A stretch of 64,000 bases of DNA from assembly GCA_016648135.1 (NCBI GenBank), contig JADDOH010008076.1, positions 58,795-122,794 on the forward strand, written 5' to 3'. The first letter of the stretch is position 1; every line of letters starts with the position of its first letter. This DNA comes from Agrypnia vestita (lineage: Eukaryota; Arthropoda; Insecta; Trichoptera; Phryganeidae). Below the pieces are notes generated by a model. It saw only the letters and a program-made list of their open reading frames with translations, did no database searches and had not been told where the DNA came from. The position numbers and the translations under genes are program-made. Shown in pieces: positions 1 to 11,336 of the stretch.

Positions 1-40
1 AAATATAATTAATTTTACTATTTCATAAGGAAAAAAGAAA

Positions 41-170
41 GATATTACAACACAAAAAATATTATTTTGACATTTCTAGTCAAGTCAAATGAGTCTCTTT
101 TTTTGCAATATTTTGTCAGCAGTTTCTAAAATTCAAATTTGGGTTAATTAAGTTAGTTAAGGGTAATTAA
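41..170. repeat. AT-rich dispersed repeat, related to 16018-16190
   Basis: The stretch around TTTTGACATTTCTAGTCAA recurs in diverged form at 16018-16190 (TTTTGACGTTTTTAGTCAA), with similar AT-rich flanks. It is two-copy evidence for an old interspersed repeat of unknown class. The rest of 1-1450 is AT-rich with no gene or element I can support. Confidence 0.35.
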
Positions 171-1453
171 TTAACACCTGCAGTTTATAGTTTGTTAATT
201 GTTAAAATTAATGTTGTTATCCGAAAAAGAAGCCTTTCCTCATTTTTTTTTAAATTCCTTTTTATTTCTATGTTGCATTTCGATAAATTTCTCTGTATTT
301 TTCTGTATATTATTAACTAGTTATTATTTATTAAATTTCATACTGTACGTTTAAAGATTTTCTTCATGAATATATTTGTCTTAATCACCCTACCCACTAT
401 TAAGACTGTTAAGAGATGTGCATCTGTAAATTTGCCAAAAATAATTGTTAAAAATTAATTTTTATATTAATTAAAATCATGAATTTTTTAATTAATCTTA
501 AAATCGCGTCGAGATATAGAGTTAAGGGTGGGTGGGGTATTCACATTAAATATTCCACCGATTAGCCCCTTAGAAAGATACTTGGCAGCCATTCAATTCT
601 TTGTTCAAACAACGAAGGGCGGATTTGATCTCGAAAGAAAAATACGAACAAAATTTATGAAATTCTGAATCTGAGCTGAATTCAAAATGAATCTTAATAA
701 CGTCAAGTGTTGAGATGAATTTACAATCCGAAATTATTTTTTATCTCTGATTTCAGTTTTGCTTCATACGATTAGGCGGCGCGTGGCAAGGCGTGCCTTG
801 CACTCGAAAGAGTGAATTATCCCACAACCGGTTTTATTTTCAATTATTATTCACCACGGAAGAGAGATTTATCTAATTTTTTTATTTCAGTTTAAAGATA
901 TTCTTTTTCTCGCGAGTTGCACTGTATATATTTTAATATTTATCGCAAACACTCGTGCCTTGTGCTTATTTATTTTAATAAAAATTATTATTATCTAAAT
1001 GAAATCGAGAAACGTCTATGCAATAAAAAGACTTATCGCCAGAGCGCCACACTTTTCTGTCCTAACACACACTTCTTGCCTTATCCACATTTATACATCT
1101 TCGTATGCAAGCTCAGCGACTGACTGCTGTGGCTCCTGACAGAACCATCTTCTAGTAGCTGGTTAACCTGGTCATGCCACCTCTTCCGCAGCCGCCCTCT
1201 GTACCTGGCCCGTCAACACTTGCGTCAAATATTTTTCTTATGATTCTTACCTCATTTATTCACTAAACTTTCCCAAACTATCTGAGAGATTCTTTTTTAA
1301 CTGTATTATATTTTATACTGTACATCCTTGCACCTAAGAGACAGTGAAGCGATTTTGTATGAATGCCTCCCTGCGCCGCATGCACTCATTTGAATTTAAT
1401 GGTGACAACTATAGCAACAACAACAAAAAATCGAATTGGATGGCGAAAGTGTA

Positions 1454-1489
1454 AGGCCGATATGGGAGCTATTGCTCAAAGAACGGCCT
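1454..1489 (+). other. Hairpin motif shared with 39440-39475
   Basis: A 36-base segment forms a hairpin whose outer stem is AGGCCG pairing with CGGCCT. The same 36-base motif at 39440-39475 has GGACCG pairing with CGGTCC, so two stem positions changed on both sides. The loop side (GATATGGGAGC) is nearly identical. This suggests a conserved structured part of a transcribed repeat, class unknown. Confidence 0.4.
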
Positions 1490-1829
1490 CTTTAGACTCT
1501 TTCCTAATTTTGTTGTTCTTTCCAGAGTTTTAAAATAATTTTTTAATGAGACACAAATAACTAGGTACAAAATACATACAACAATAGTTATTTTTTTCAA
1601 AAGCAACCCAATATCCCAAATACAAGTGTTTTTTAATAGTAAATTTTTTACATTTTTTTTAACATATATGGAATAGATACATGACATGCGCACAGCGATT
1701 AGGCATTGACAATGCAAGCGGTGAACAAGCAAACGAATAATTAATAAACCAAGTTTTTTTTATTTTGAAAAAACTGACCATAGTCACGGAAAACACAAAA
1801 ATATACTCAACTCAAAAAATAAAATCAAC

Positions 1830-1892
1830 GAGAATCGAATCCAAAACCCCCGCCATGGGAAGTGTCATGCCCCTGGACTACGAGAATATTCA
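1830..1892 (-). repeat. Weak tRNA-like (SINE head) sequence
   Basis: On the minus strand a B-box-like GGATTCGATTCTC follows a tRNA-like stretch (GTAGTCCAGGGGCATG). No full cloverleaf is seen, so a decayed tRNA-derived SINE is the most that can be said. Nothing else is recognised in 1490-2130. Confidence 0.25.
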
Positions 1893-2139
1893 AATTATAT
1901 TAATACGATAAAAATAAGTTATCAGAAGCATCTAAATCTTTTTAATTACGGTTATTGAATAATCGAGAGAACTGTCGAATTGGCCCGAAATACTTTTGCT
2001 GCTAGAAGCGGAAAGTGCGGGTGGGAGGAAGCAACGTACCTAGATATAAATATCGCGCTGCCGGACGGTGAGTAGTTTTATAAGCGAATAATTGTTCATA
2101 AAGTGATTTTTCGAGTGCGATCTAGAAAGTTATTTAAAC

Positions 2140-2345
2140 GACTAGCTGCAACCCGTAAAAAATGACGGAATATTAGTTCGCGTCTTTGCTAAGCACGAGT
2201 AAATATTTATATCAGCTTTTTGGCGATCCACGGTGAGGCGACCGTAGCAACATACGTAGAACGGCCGGTTCGGGTTAACTGGCCCAGGGTTCAAGCACAA
2301 ACAGGACAGACAGACAAGACGGATGGACAGACAACGAAATTAGTA
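2140..2345 (+). repeat. Dispersed SINE-like repeat, family 2
   Basis: It starts near CTGCAACCCGTAAAAAATGA, contains TTCGCGTCTTTGCTAAGC and ends with the tail GACAGACAACGAAATTAGTATG. The same head and tail recur at 53230-53515 (reverse) and 63475-63720, and the head alone at 21015-21060. The 53-kb copy contains a tRNA-like B box, so the family is probably a tRNA-derived SINE. Family name not recognised. Confidence 0.5.
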
Positions 2346-2394
2346 TGTTTGATATTTTCAAGATATACGATAGAAGTTAAAAATTTTAATACTT

Positions 2395-2566
2395 GAGTAG
2401 CTTGTTGGTCTTGTGGTTAGGACTCTCGCCTCGTGAGCCAAAGGTGGCGAATTTGAATCTCACTCCAGACCAGCAAGTTAGTCCTATTTTCATAGTATGA
2501 GCGTTTAGCTTAGTTTGAAAATGTAAGAATTTTGATGCGACACGTACTCCGTGTTCCACATCTCGA
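2395..2566 (+). repeat. tRNA-derived SINE, family 1
   Basis: The head GTTGGTCTTGTGGTTAGGAC resembles a tRNA (Asp/Glu/His type), with GTG at the anticodon position as in tRNA-His, followed by a decayed B box (GAATTTGAATCTC). The body has CAGCAAGTTAGTCCTATTTTC and the 3' part reads GACACGTACTCCGTGTT. Five further copies lie at 8399, 15157, 21072, 31053 and 35665. It is transcribed by RNA polymerase III in principle and mobilised by LINE machinery; this copy is diverged. Confidence 0.75.
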
Positions 2567-2678
2567 ATACTTCAGATCGCTTCAGCGTGGTTTCAGTGAT
2601 TGCCTGTGATCATATTCCATATTAAACTGGAACACAAAACATAAAAATTTTGGTTTGCAACAATCATTGCGGTTTTTT

Positions 2679-2999
2679 ACTCCCTTTCTTTTGACTCGTA
2701 GCGTCTGCTTGCTTGTCTGTCGAAAAAACATTGGTTCGATTTTTAACCCTTTTCCCGTGATCCAATCGAGCTGAAACTTTACAGGCAGACTCGTGGCGAC
2801 GATAAAAATGATCTAACAAATTATCGTTTAAAAGAAATTAATAATTATACTACAATTTTGGATTTTTCGAATTTTTTTATTACTCCCTTTCGAAGCGTTG
2901 CCCGACTCAAACCCAAAGCGTAGGGTAAGCGCCAAACCTGTTTCAACTAGTAAATGAGAAAGGGAGAACATTAAAACTTAGTTTTTATGGGTTGGTTTT
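2679..2999. mobile_element. MITE-like element, family C
   Basis: The ends are ACTCCCTTTCTTTTGAC and GAGAAAGGGAG (to 2966), an inverted pair. Homologous sequence continues to about 2999 (AACTTAGTTTTTATGGGTTG). A second copy in opposite orientation lies at 15003-15540 with a SINE inserted. Shared interior words include CGTAGCGTCTGC and CGTGATCCAATCGAGC. No coding capacity; superfamily not determined. 3000-3295 holds nothing I recognise. Confidence 0.5.
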
Positions 3000-3537
3000 T
3001 TTTTTATTTCAAGGGTTTACACCTATTATAATAAAATGTTATACATAACTAGAAACCACAGTGTACAATAATTTTTGCTAAATATATCCTGAATGAAGTA
3101 AGACAAGTTTAATAATGTGAACAAAGATATGTATACATGCATGCACACTTTTAAATGATTAGATGTAATGCAATATATCTAAGTGAAATCACATATTTAG
3201 CCCACACAACATTATGTGTGGAACTAAATAATTAAGATAAATAAATAAGTACTCGTATATTAATAAACTAAAATGTTGCAAATGTGTCAACGTAAAGCCA
3301 TGTATTCACTAGGGGACAAATTGTCCCTCAACAGCACGCGTGGCACAGAGTCTACGTGACGTTGCAACGTCGTGCACTGTTCCGCGACGGCGCGCACAAC
3401 GTGGCGCGGCATTTCTACGTGCCGTGGCAACGTTGCCATGCGCACGGTACCCGAGCGTACTCACTGCAACATTCCGCGGAGCGTCAGTACCACGTGGTAT
3501 GTTTACAAGTGAATACGCATGCGCTGTATCTGTCAAG

Positions 3538-3603
3538 ATGACAGTGTGGGGAAACGAAATTGTTCTTGAACTCATCGAGCTGTATCGATCGAAGATCGCA
3601 TAG
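3538..3603 (+). pseudogene. Truncated MADF-like ORF inside the Harbinger element
   Basis: The ATG follows a 5' leader that begins at the element's left end. It encodes 21 residues including EIVLELIELYRSK, which fits the first helix of MADF/Myb-like proteins (typically L-I-E-L-Y-R). The frame stops at TAG immediately after, so only the domain start survives. MADF-type proteins are the second gene of many PIF/Harbinger elements, which agrees with the TAA duplication. The match is short, so family assignment is likely rather than certain. Confidence 0.45.
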
Positions 3604-3798
3604 AATGTCCGTCCTTCTTTTTCTTTGCAGTAAAGAATTTCGCATTCTCCTCTTTTTTCTCCTCTTACGTTTCGATAAACTCATTAATATAAACAGATAC
3701 GCAGTTGGCATCATAACCTCCTAAGGCCACATTTCCGTGACGTGGAAAACAATAATTATTTGCAAAAAGGACCTTGTTTTTAATAATATTCAATTTAC

Positions 3799-3885
3799 TA
3801 CAGTAAAACCTCGTTAATTTGAAATTGCGACCCAAAAAAACATTTCGAATTGCGCGGAACCCCGTTTTCGCCAAATGAGATACAG
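3799..3885 (+). repeat. Pogo/Tigger-like terminal sequence inside the Harbinger element
   Basis: CAGTAAAACCTCGTTAATTT followed by GAAATTGCGACC and CGAATTGCGCGG resembles the ends of pogo/Tigger-type elements. No matching inverted end is visible within the element, so this is at most a truncated insertion. Confidence 0.3.
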
Positions 3886-4400
3886 CAGCTGTCATCCATA
3901 ACCTCATTGGATGACATTTCCGCGACAAGATATACGAGTCCCGGTGTGTACACGTCAAATGATCGCGTCATTGTCCCCGAAACATGAGCGTAGATGTTGA
4001 TGCGACATGCCGAGTGGAATGTTTCGCGATTTGTCCCCTAGTGAATACATGGCTTAATAAAAACAGTATTGCATCTTTCATGGTTATGTATTATGCAGAA
4101 GGACATGCAACGTCACTGATTAGCCAGTAATTTCTTGCAATATGGCGACACTTTACAATATGATTTGTACTTTTCAGTCTCCCCAGAGAAACTGCTGCGA
4201 TACGAGTAACATTTACCCACATGTTAGTGCGTTTCACAACATGCCATATTTTATATCCAACATGTATCAGTCAGTATATTACGACGCAGAAATGGTGTTT
4301 TATCAATAATGGATATACGTCATATGTATATACGGTACAAAGTGTTAATATTTTTCGCACTTTTAATGTATATTTTTTGTGAATGTTTAATATATATATA

Positions 4401-4660
4401 ATGTGTGGTAAAAAAGCTAAAGAAACAATATCCAAAAAAAATTTGAATGCAATCACTACGGATAACTAATTTATAATTTATTGAATTCGAGATTTTATAG
4501 GAAACGTAACCGATAAAATTATAGAAAACATGATTTGGAAGGGAGAGATAAAAAAAATCTAGAATTTAATACATTTTAAATTAGATATCCTCGGTGACTG
4601 CATTCAAAATATATTTTTTAATTTTTTGGACATTACTGCCTTTGCTTTTGTATCCCACAT
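4401..4660. mobile_element. Inverted-repeat MITE, family B, copy 1
   Basis: The left part (GTGTGGTAAAAAAGCTAAAG, then AACAATATCC) is inverted at the right as GGACATTACTGCCTTTGC and ATCCCACAT. The inner arms carry GAATGCAATCACTACGGAT and its inverted partner CCTCGGTGACTGCATTC. Other copies: 13961-14220, 36984-37203 and 56247-56438, with an end fragment near 5615-5652. No coding capacity. A 2-bp TA target is possible but unproven. Confidence 0.6.
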
Positions 4661-4664
4661 CTAT

Positions 4665-5062
4665 AAACTCGTACTAATATATAAAAAGGTAAAGTTTGTA
4701 AGTTTGGATGTAGGAGGTAGGTAATCTCCGAAACTGCTCATCTGATTACAAAAATTCTTTCACCAATATTTAGAATGGACTTTCAGGGTGGACATAAACT
4801 ATATATTTTCCCGTTAAAATAAAAGGGCTTTTCGTGTTGACCTATTTTACCACTAAAGTCGACAAAAAAATGATCGATCGAAGCGTTTAAACGGTAAAAG
4901 ATATTTAAATATTTTCTATGGAGATGTTATAGAATCCATAAAGTTCTATAAACGATTTCGCGACGGCATATATCTATATAATAAGGTTAATCCACAAACT
5001 GATAAAATATGATTAAAAGTTACTAAACACTACGCGTGCGAAGCCGCGTGGGCAAGCTAAAA
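4665..5062 (+). repeat. Dispersed repeat, family D, ending in a GCGTGCGAAGCCGCG word
   Basis: It contains ACTGCTCATCTGATTAC and AAAATTCTTTCACC, and ends with CTACGCGTGCGAAGCCGCG TGGGCAAGCT. The end recurs inverted at 23787-23965. This layout (an AACTxxTxxTCTGATT head and a CGCGGGC-type end) is a very common arthropod interspersed repeat. Class not certain. Confidence 0.45.
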
Positions 5063-5690
5063 TATAATGTACCTAGTGCATTGAATAATATTTTGATATT
5101 CTTTATTTTCTTATATATTCTCAGAACCTCATAAGTTAAATCATAATTAATTTATATAAATCAAGATACCTATATTTTTTCTTATCCATTGTAGGTACAT
5201 AATTTACTATTCAAAAGCCTTTAGAGTCTTTTGTTTGGTCATGAATATGTTCATAATATGATTACAACCTTTATTTTAAATTCTTTGACCAAAAATATTC
5301 CCTTATATTTATTATTTGATATAATTTTTGCAAAGGTATCCCCTTTGACCTAAAAATTTACCCCTCATTCTCTTAAATGAATAACATTTCAGTTAATTTT
5401 TCATTTTCAAGGAATACTCAAAAAATATTAATTTTGAATCTGTATAAACATCTGCGTCCTCACTATTCATTTAATATTCAATAAATTTATATTTCATTTT
5501 AATTTTTTGAAACATTTGATCTATATTTCTTTAGTAAAAATCTGTGAAGCCTGTGAAGATATTTAGGCATCATATATTATAGGTACGTATATAATAAACA
5601 GAAATAATGCGTTATTTTTTTTTTGCCTTTGCTTTTATGCCACAAATATCATATTATCACCATCTACATATGTACTTAAAAATTAGCAAA
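5063..5690. other. AT-rich stretch with a MITE B end fragment
   Basis: Only TTTGCCTTTGCTTTTATGCC near 5620-5642 is recognisable, as the right end of MITE family B. No ORF or other element is supported. Confidence 0.4.
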
Positions 5691-5699
5691 AAAAAGTGT

Positions 5700-5832
5700 C
5701 CGAAAACAGGATGGAACCTGAATGGTTAACACATACGGAAGAGCCGAAGGCAGGGGAATATGGAAGCACCTTGTCAGATCATTGGGCCCCCAATCCTACT
5801 AGGATAAGGGAATGAAGAAGATGATGATGATA
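5700..5832 (+). pseudogene. Non-LTR retrotransposon 3' end with GAT repeat tail
   Basis: Translation gives remnants such as DRMEPEWLTHT and LSDHWAPNPTRIRE, in the style of the C-terminal end of RTE-like reverse-transcriptase ORFs. It ends in AAGAAGATGATGATGAT, a microsatellite tail typical of these elements. Everything upstream is missing (5' truncation). 5833-6890 holds nothing I recognise. Confidence 0.4.
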
Positions 5833-6894
5833 TACTTAAATGATACCACAGTATATTATATTATTAGCTAAGATGGCAGATTACGTGAAAAGTACTGGCA
5901 TCGATAACCGACGCCGATTATTTATTTACGATTTCAAAAAGGGTAACGATTAAGTTAAACTCACGGAATTAATTGATAAAAATATTTAATTTAGTTCAAT
6001 AAATATTTCCGTGGGAAAGAACCGAATCACGGTCCCTCGCTTAACGTGCGGGACTGCTAACCAATGCACTGTCAATTTTAGGTCAACGGATATGAATTAA
6101 AGGTGTAAACCTATGTTTACGTATACGTTATGCTATTTAAGAATTAAGTTTGTTACGATGCTCAACAAGTGTAACATTTTTTTTAAATAAAATTAATAAT
6201 AAAAATTATTTGAATATGATTTGTTAAATGTGAAAAAATTATAAATTAAATAAAGATATAAGTCAAAGCATTCAAATTCTGAAATGAAAATATCAGCATT
6301 ATACTATTAATTACTTTTTAAAATCTCACATATAAAATTTCTAAACGTCGGCGTCGTACGTAAATATTACATTCATAGGACTTCCGAATCCTTTATATTT
6401 TACAGTTGTTAATCACAAGACAGCGTTTTATGAAGTACAATTTTCTGGGTTATTATTTCGCTTGTGATTTTACATTATAATCCTAGCTCTGAAATGTAGA
6501 AATGTAGGGAAAAATATAAACTTAAAAATAATACATCAACATTTTTAAAACTAATGTTTTATAACTAGTGCTGAAATCTTCGTATAAATTATGGTATATA
6601 ATTCTAAAGACACTAATGTAGGTATCTGTCTATGATGATGCCATTCAATAATAGTTTTCTTCAAGGCTACAAGCGATAACCTCACCAAGCAAGCTGTACG
6701 CCTTTGGACGTTTGCTACACAGGCAGTTTAATTATCAGTTGCGATATCTTCAGATCACGGGTAGCTTGTAAACTAAACTGTATATATCGCAGATTATCTA
6801 TTAGGTCAATCGATACCCGCAGTTAAACTATTCATGAATGACCTGCTTTGTATGGGTAGGTACACAATAGCAGCACTTTACTGGTGGGGTTACT

Positions 6895-7145
6895 TCTGTA
6901 TCTCCTCACTCCTTGTGCTTCAACCTGACTATCGTGGTCCTTTGATCTGCTCCTAGAGCGCAAATTGCCTACCTCCACTCTTCGCGATCTTCAGTTCTCT
7001 GCGTAGTAAAGCGCGTCATTTTTCGTACTGGTCTATCGCTCTTTTTGATGATCGATTTCTCGCTATACATCCTTCCAATTACATTTCCACTTATCACCAT
7101 TTTTTCCGTGCTGTCTTCTTCAACACCTCTGCAGTCCGTCCAAAT
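6895..7145 (-). pseudogene. Non-LTR reverse-transcriptase ORF, C-terminal remnant
   Basis: On the minus strand one frame runs from about 7140 with a single internal stop and includes VIGRMYSEKSIIKKSDRPV and TEDREEWR. The last motif resembles the D-R-x-x-W-R signature near the end of many LINE ORFs, and the frame then stops. The reverse-transcriptase domain is absent. Strongly decayed; family not assigned. 7150-8270 shows nothing else I can support. Confidence 0.4.
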
Positions 7146-8272
7146 TATCTTTTTTTGGGAGTTTTCTTAAAAATCTATGTTTTAAACAAACTATTACTAT
7201 AAACCAAGTTGATGCAACCGGTCTTTAGTGTGTTCCAAAAACAAGAGATACATTTAAACATATATTAAATGTTAGTACTGTAGTGTCGGATAATTCGTTG
7301 AAGACCATACAGCACATAAATAGCCCAGTGGGTATGACAGCACATAAGTAGCCAAGTGGGTAGAAAATGGCCTAGAAAACTTTACAAAGTACTTACTGTA
7401 CATACACCCCTCGATATCGAAACTTATTGATATACTTACCGATTCATTGAAAAAAAAACTCACCGTTTCTGTCATTGCTTAATGGAAATACAGCTGTTAA
7501 ATACTGTTACAGTTCATTAATACTGTATTTCATTGACACGTTGTTTCATTCATTAGTTCTGTGTATCACTGGTACAAAGATTTATCAGTTCTGTGGTTTA
7601 TTGGCACCGTGGATCATTAATAATGGCGTACAAACTGAACCAAATAATATAAAAAGTTACAGAGATGAACTTACCCCATACTTCAGCAAAAGGGGTTGAG
7701 TCAAATGGAAGTATCTCCCTTCATGTATGTTAAACCCTAGATCACTAAACATATTTTCGAGTTACAGTCTTACTAAATATTCGTCTAATAGACTAAAAAT
7801 ATTTTTGTAATAATCATGTTTATTCGTAACAAAGTTAATCTTTTTACGTTAAATTTAGACAATGTGTAATTAAATTTACCTGAAAATATTGTAAAGCTAA
7901 CTTAAGCAATTATTTACACTAATTGCAAAGTGAAACAGTGCGTTCACCACAAATGTCTTGGTGCAGGAACAAAGGGCTTATAATACATAGAATGTAAATC
8001 CTGACGGTGATCTGAGTCTGCAACGGTGATTCAAGCAATGACCCTTCGAAGACGTCGGTTAGTCTTCGATGACTATTCATTGGTGACACTTGGCGTCCCA
8101 TTATTTCTAAAAAGTGCGTTTTTTGAGTGGTATAATTATTCAAATGGTCACCAATAACATGGTAATCAGGAACTATATAGCATGCGTAAACGATGAGTAC
8201 CTATACGTGGATCACTTAGAAGGTACTAAGGGGGCCAGGCGGGGTTTCACCGAGAACACATTTAAACACTAA

Positions 8273-9087
8273 GGCCCGATTGCGTCATCTAAAGTAAAGG
8301 TAAAAAAAGTTACTCGAGGAATTTTTTTTTACTAAAACGGGTTGCGCCATCGATGGAAAAAAATATTTTACTTGCCGAAATACATTTTTTCTTTAAATAG
8401 AGATGTGAACACGGTATTCGTGTCACATCAATATTCTTACTATTTTCAAATTACGCTAAACGCTTGTGCTATGAAAATAGGACTAACGTGCCTGTCTGAA
8501 GTGAAATTCGAACCTGCGACCTTTGGATCACGAGGCGAGAGTCCTAACCACAAGACCAAAAAGCTACTCAAGGGTAACTTTTACTACATACATGAGTAAC
8601 TTTTTTTTACTCTCCAATATCGGTGGATAAAGATAAAAACGTTGGTAAAAGAAATGGCTGTCCTCTCACAGCTAATTTGAAAATGTGACATTTGTCCATA
8701 TAGGTACTTGTCTTGAATTTTGTCGCTGTCATTTTCGTATTGAAATTTGTAAAAATTTAAAAAAATCTTTTAATTTCGCGTTATTTGAGTAATGGTTTGA
8801 CGTTTTTTGGTTTGTTTCATAGAATAGAGTAGTTTTTTGAACTGGCTTTGAACCGCAAAAGTACGTATTGCCAGTGGTAAAAAACTGAAATAAATGAAAT
8901 TCCATAAATATATGCGGTATTTGAGGTTTATTCCGCTTGGCACCCTATTAGCCGTATTATTGGTTTGAAAGTGGTAAAAAGACGTTTGTGCAACCCGAAA
9001 TCGGGTTTACTCTCAGTTGATGTTAAAAAAAAGTTACTCGGGTTAATTTTACTCGATAAAATTTACTTCAGATGGCGCCATCGGGCC
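8273..9087. mobile_element. PIF/Harbinger-type element with TAA duplication and nested SINE
   Basis: The ends are inverted copies, left GGCCCGATTGCGTCATCTAA and right, as complement, GGCCCGATGGCGCCATCTGA. TAA flanks both ends (8270-8272, 9088-9090). The second-order arms GTTACTCGAGG and GTTACTCGGG also face each other. It has no coding capacity. A SINE family 1 copy sits inside at 8399-8569, so the SINE is the younger event. Confidence 0.65.
8399..8569 (-). repeat. tRNA-derived SINE, family 1 (nested)
   Basis: Read on the minus strand the tRNA-like head is TTGGTCTTGTGGTTAGGACT with B box GGTTCGAATTTC-like sequence, the body AGTCCTATTTTCATAGCAC and the 3' end CACGAATACCGTGTTCACATC, followed by an A-rich tail. 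It is complete in outline and inserted in the Harbinger-type element. Confidence 0.75.
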
Positions 9088-9559
9088 TAAAGACATCGGA
9101 AGTACCTATGTGGTTTGTGATACTGATTTTTAGTGATCTAGGGTTAAAAAACAGTTTTAACGCCGTTAAAGTATTAATTCTTGCATAATTATATTCCCTA
9201 GTATAACCTCGTTTATTGTAAAAAACGTATTTTTGAAAGACGTTTCTTTTTATTAATTTTTAAACCCCATCCGAATCTCTTAAGTAAAAGCGTCTTCTAG
9301 TAATAAAGCGCGACTTATTTAATAACACAGTTTACTTATTTAAAAAAATTTAGTTTGACCTTTTCACAATTGTTTTAAAATTAACAAGCTTATTTAAAAC
9401 AGAATATTTTGAGTTTGTTCAAATCTTTCAGAACAGTGCTGGCCGCATGGAAAAGGCGCTTACAACTCATATATGAAAGCTTCACGCAATTTGAACATAT
9501 ATACAACTTCCAAAAAATGAATAAGCATGGTATATTCTATCATGGGTGGAAATGGCGAA

Positions 9560-9720
9560 TGTTACAATTGTGTAAAGTGATCACTTAAGCCTACCAAAAG
9601 ACAGGTCATAAGTCCTGTTACACCCAAATGACTTCTATACCTACTTTCCCATAATTAATACAGTTTCGTCTCTGTGAGATATCTATAATATACACTAATT
9701 ATTTAAAACAAGTCAAACCA
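9560..9720. repeat. Fold-back repeat family E, end fragment
   Basis: It carries the core GTGTAAAGTGATCACTTAAG, then CAGGTCATAAGTCCTG and the outer part GTCTCTGTGAGATATCTATAA. Copies occur at 12200, 20140, 22505-23060, 28770, 31000, 36590, 41690-42510 and 62700. It is the outward-reading end of a long inverted-repeat element. Confidence 0.55.
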
Positions 9721-9819
9721 ACCGTATTGCGTATCTACCAGTAAATTTAATTTTTAACATTAATTCAGGTCTATATATTTTGGTAGTCTGTACCGTGTTT
9801 ATTTATCTTAAAAAGGCAT

Positions 9820-10065
9820 TAAGCAACTAGCCTAGCAGCCTCTCCCACAGGGGTGGTAAAACGCCTGACCGCAAAGGGCGTCCCACTTGTAAGCTCGTAT
9901 CAAACAGACGGGTGGAAGAAAATCCCTTTACCTTGTCAAATATTAAAACTTCATCTCCGCCGAAGTAAGAGTGAAAGGCCCTTTTGATAGAACTCGGCGC
10001 AGGTATTTTCCAGAGTCAATATTAGCCCACGGGATTAGGGCAGTTGTGCTGTGTCGGCCGGCCTT
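9820..10065. other. GC-richer unassigned stretch
   Basis: This segment (AGCCTCTCCCACAGGGGTGG ... TGTCGGCCGGCC) is less AT-rich than its surroundings and has the look of a LINE untranslated end, but I see no protein motif or repeat partner in the window. 10066-11220 is AT-rich with nothing I recognise. Confidence 0.2.
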
Positions 10066-11227
10066 AAGTAGGGTTTAGTGTCGGGCAGTCGGAACTAACC
10101 GGAAAATAAAACGATAAACTTGAAATATTGCGACATGAGAATGATGAAACCGGAAAAAAATACACTCCATCTTTCTTTTTTCCTGTAACTTCATTGGCTC
10201 GATTTCAAACGAGATGAGCGTAAAAGGGTTTCTGATAGGTGGTTTAATATATCTTGTTATCACAGTGTTATCTCTGTCGATTCTTACAGTGCTGCCACAA
10301 GTTTTCCGTCTTCATTGTCAGAATTATTAAAGAGAAAAAACAAAACAAATCTCAATGCAGATAGTTTTTATCTATTTATTAATCCACTGCCTTATGATCT
10401 TTTATCTTGTAAGTTCAATATTTATAACGCAGGCGTGTTATCTATAGTATAAAGCATTCGGGTTTATTTTCACTGGTTTTTGCTCACGTAAAAATCATGT
10501 CTTGATATATAAGACGATTTCAAAATCGTTATTAAATAAAATAAAAATGTCGAAATAAAAACGTAAAAATGTCTTTTTAATAAAATACTCGAATTAGATT
10601 TTTTTAAATATATATTTTTTTAATATTTCAGTTTAATGAAAATGAACACTAACAAGTGAATTCAATACTATATCACATGTCTTTGGTATTAATCCTTAAT
10701 CAAAATATATGATTCTCTATATAAGAATGTCAGTCAGTAGCGCTACAAGATGGCAAAAATAATGATGTGGTATAATATAATAGTGAGTTATGTAAGAAGC
10801 AAAAAAATATCTTTATTTAGTAATGTCCTTCACTAGCGTAATCAAAACGCTACGCTATACTCAAAGCCTTAACTGGCGTACGACATTTTTGACTGGTAAT
10901 AGCGGAATAATCCAAGTTGACGGTCCCAGTGTGCAAACACTAAAAATAATTATTTCACCGTAATCGTTTCAATTGAATGTCCTGATTACGATATTAAAAA
11001 TAATTCACACTTAAATAATAAGTATTAAATAAAATATTGCATTTGAAAATTTCGATAATTATACCATACATTTTAAATCACAATTATTACTTTCTTAACC
11101 ATAGAAAAATGAATACAGAAGAAAAAACGCAAGCCATAAACAATAATAAATATTATTCAATATAAATTTTATTTTTCACGATAGCAAGGCAATTATTTAC
11201 ACTAAATATCATTTATTAATAAAAACA

Positions 11228-11336
11228 AAAGATGACGTATCGGGTAAGGTAAAAGCCAAATTTTTGTAAAAAACGGAGATAAATCTGGATGACGTATCCA
11301 ATAGGAAAAAGCCAATTTTGTGATAAAAACGGAAAT
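11228..11336. repeat. Imperfect tandem pair of about 55-60 bp
   Basis: Two diverged units begin GATGACGTATC and run through AAAAGCCAATTTT to AAAACGGA. They abut the AACCTA minisatellite that follows. Confidence 0.5.

Larger units (their letters stand above)
3296..4054. mobile_element. PIF/Harbinger-type element, non-autonomous, TAA duplication
   Basis: Near-perfect inverted ends read AGCCATGTATTCACTAGGGG at 3296 and its complement ending at 4054. TAA directly flanks both sides (3293-3295, 4055-4057), matching the 3-bp TWA target preference of PIF/Harbinger. The first 300 bases are GC-rich against the local background. A short ORF inside begins like a MADF domain, the type of DNA-binding partner such elements carry. 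No transposase is present, so this is a deletion derivative. Confidence 0.6.

Noticed and set aside
2395..2566. Functional tRNA-His gene
   Set aside because: The tRNA-like head occurs in six copies with a shared non-tRNA body and does not fold into a complete cloverleaf, so it is a SINE.
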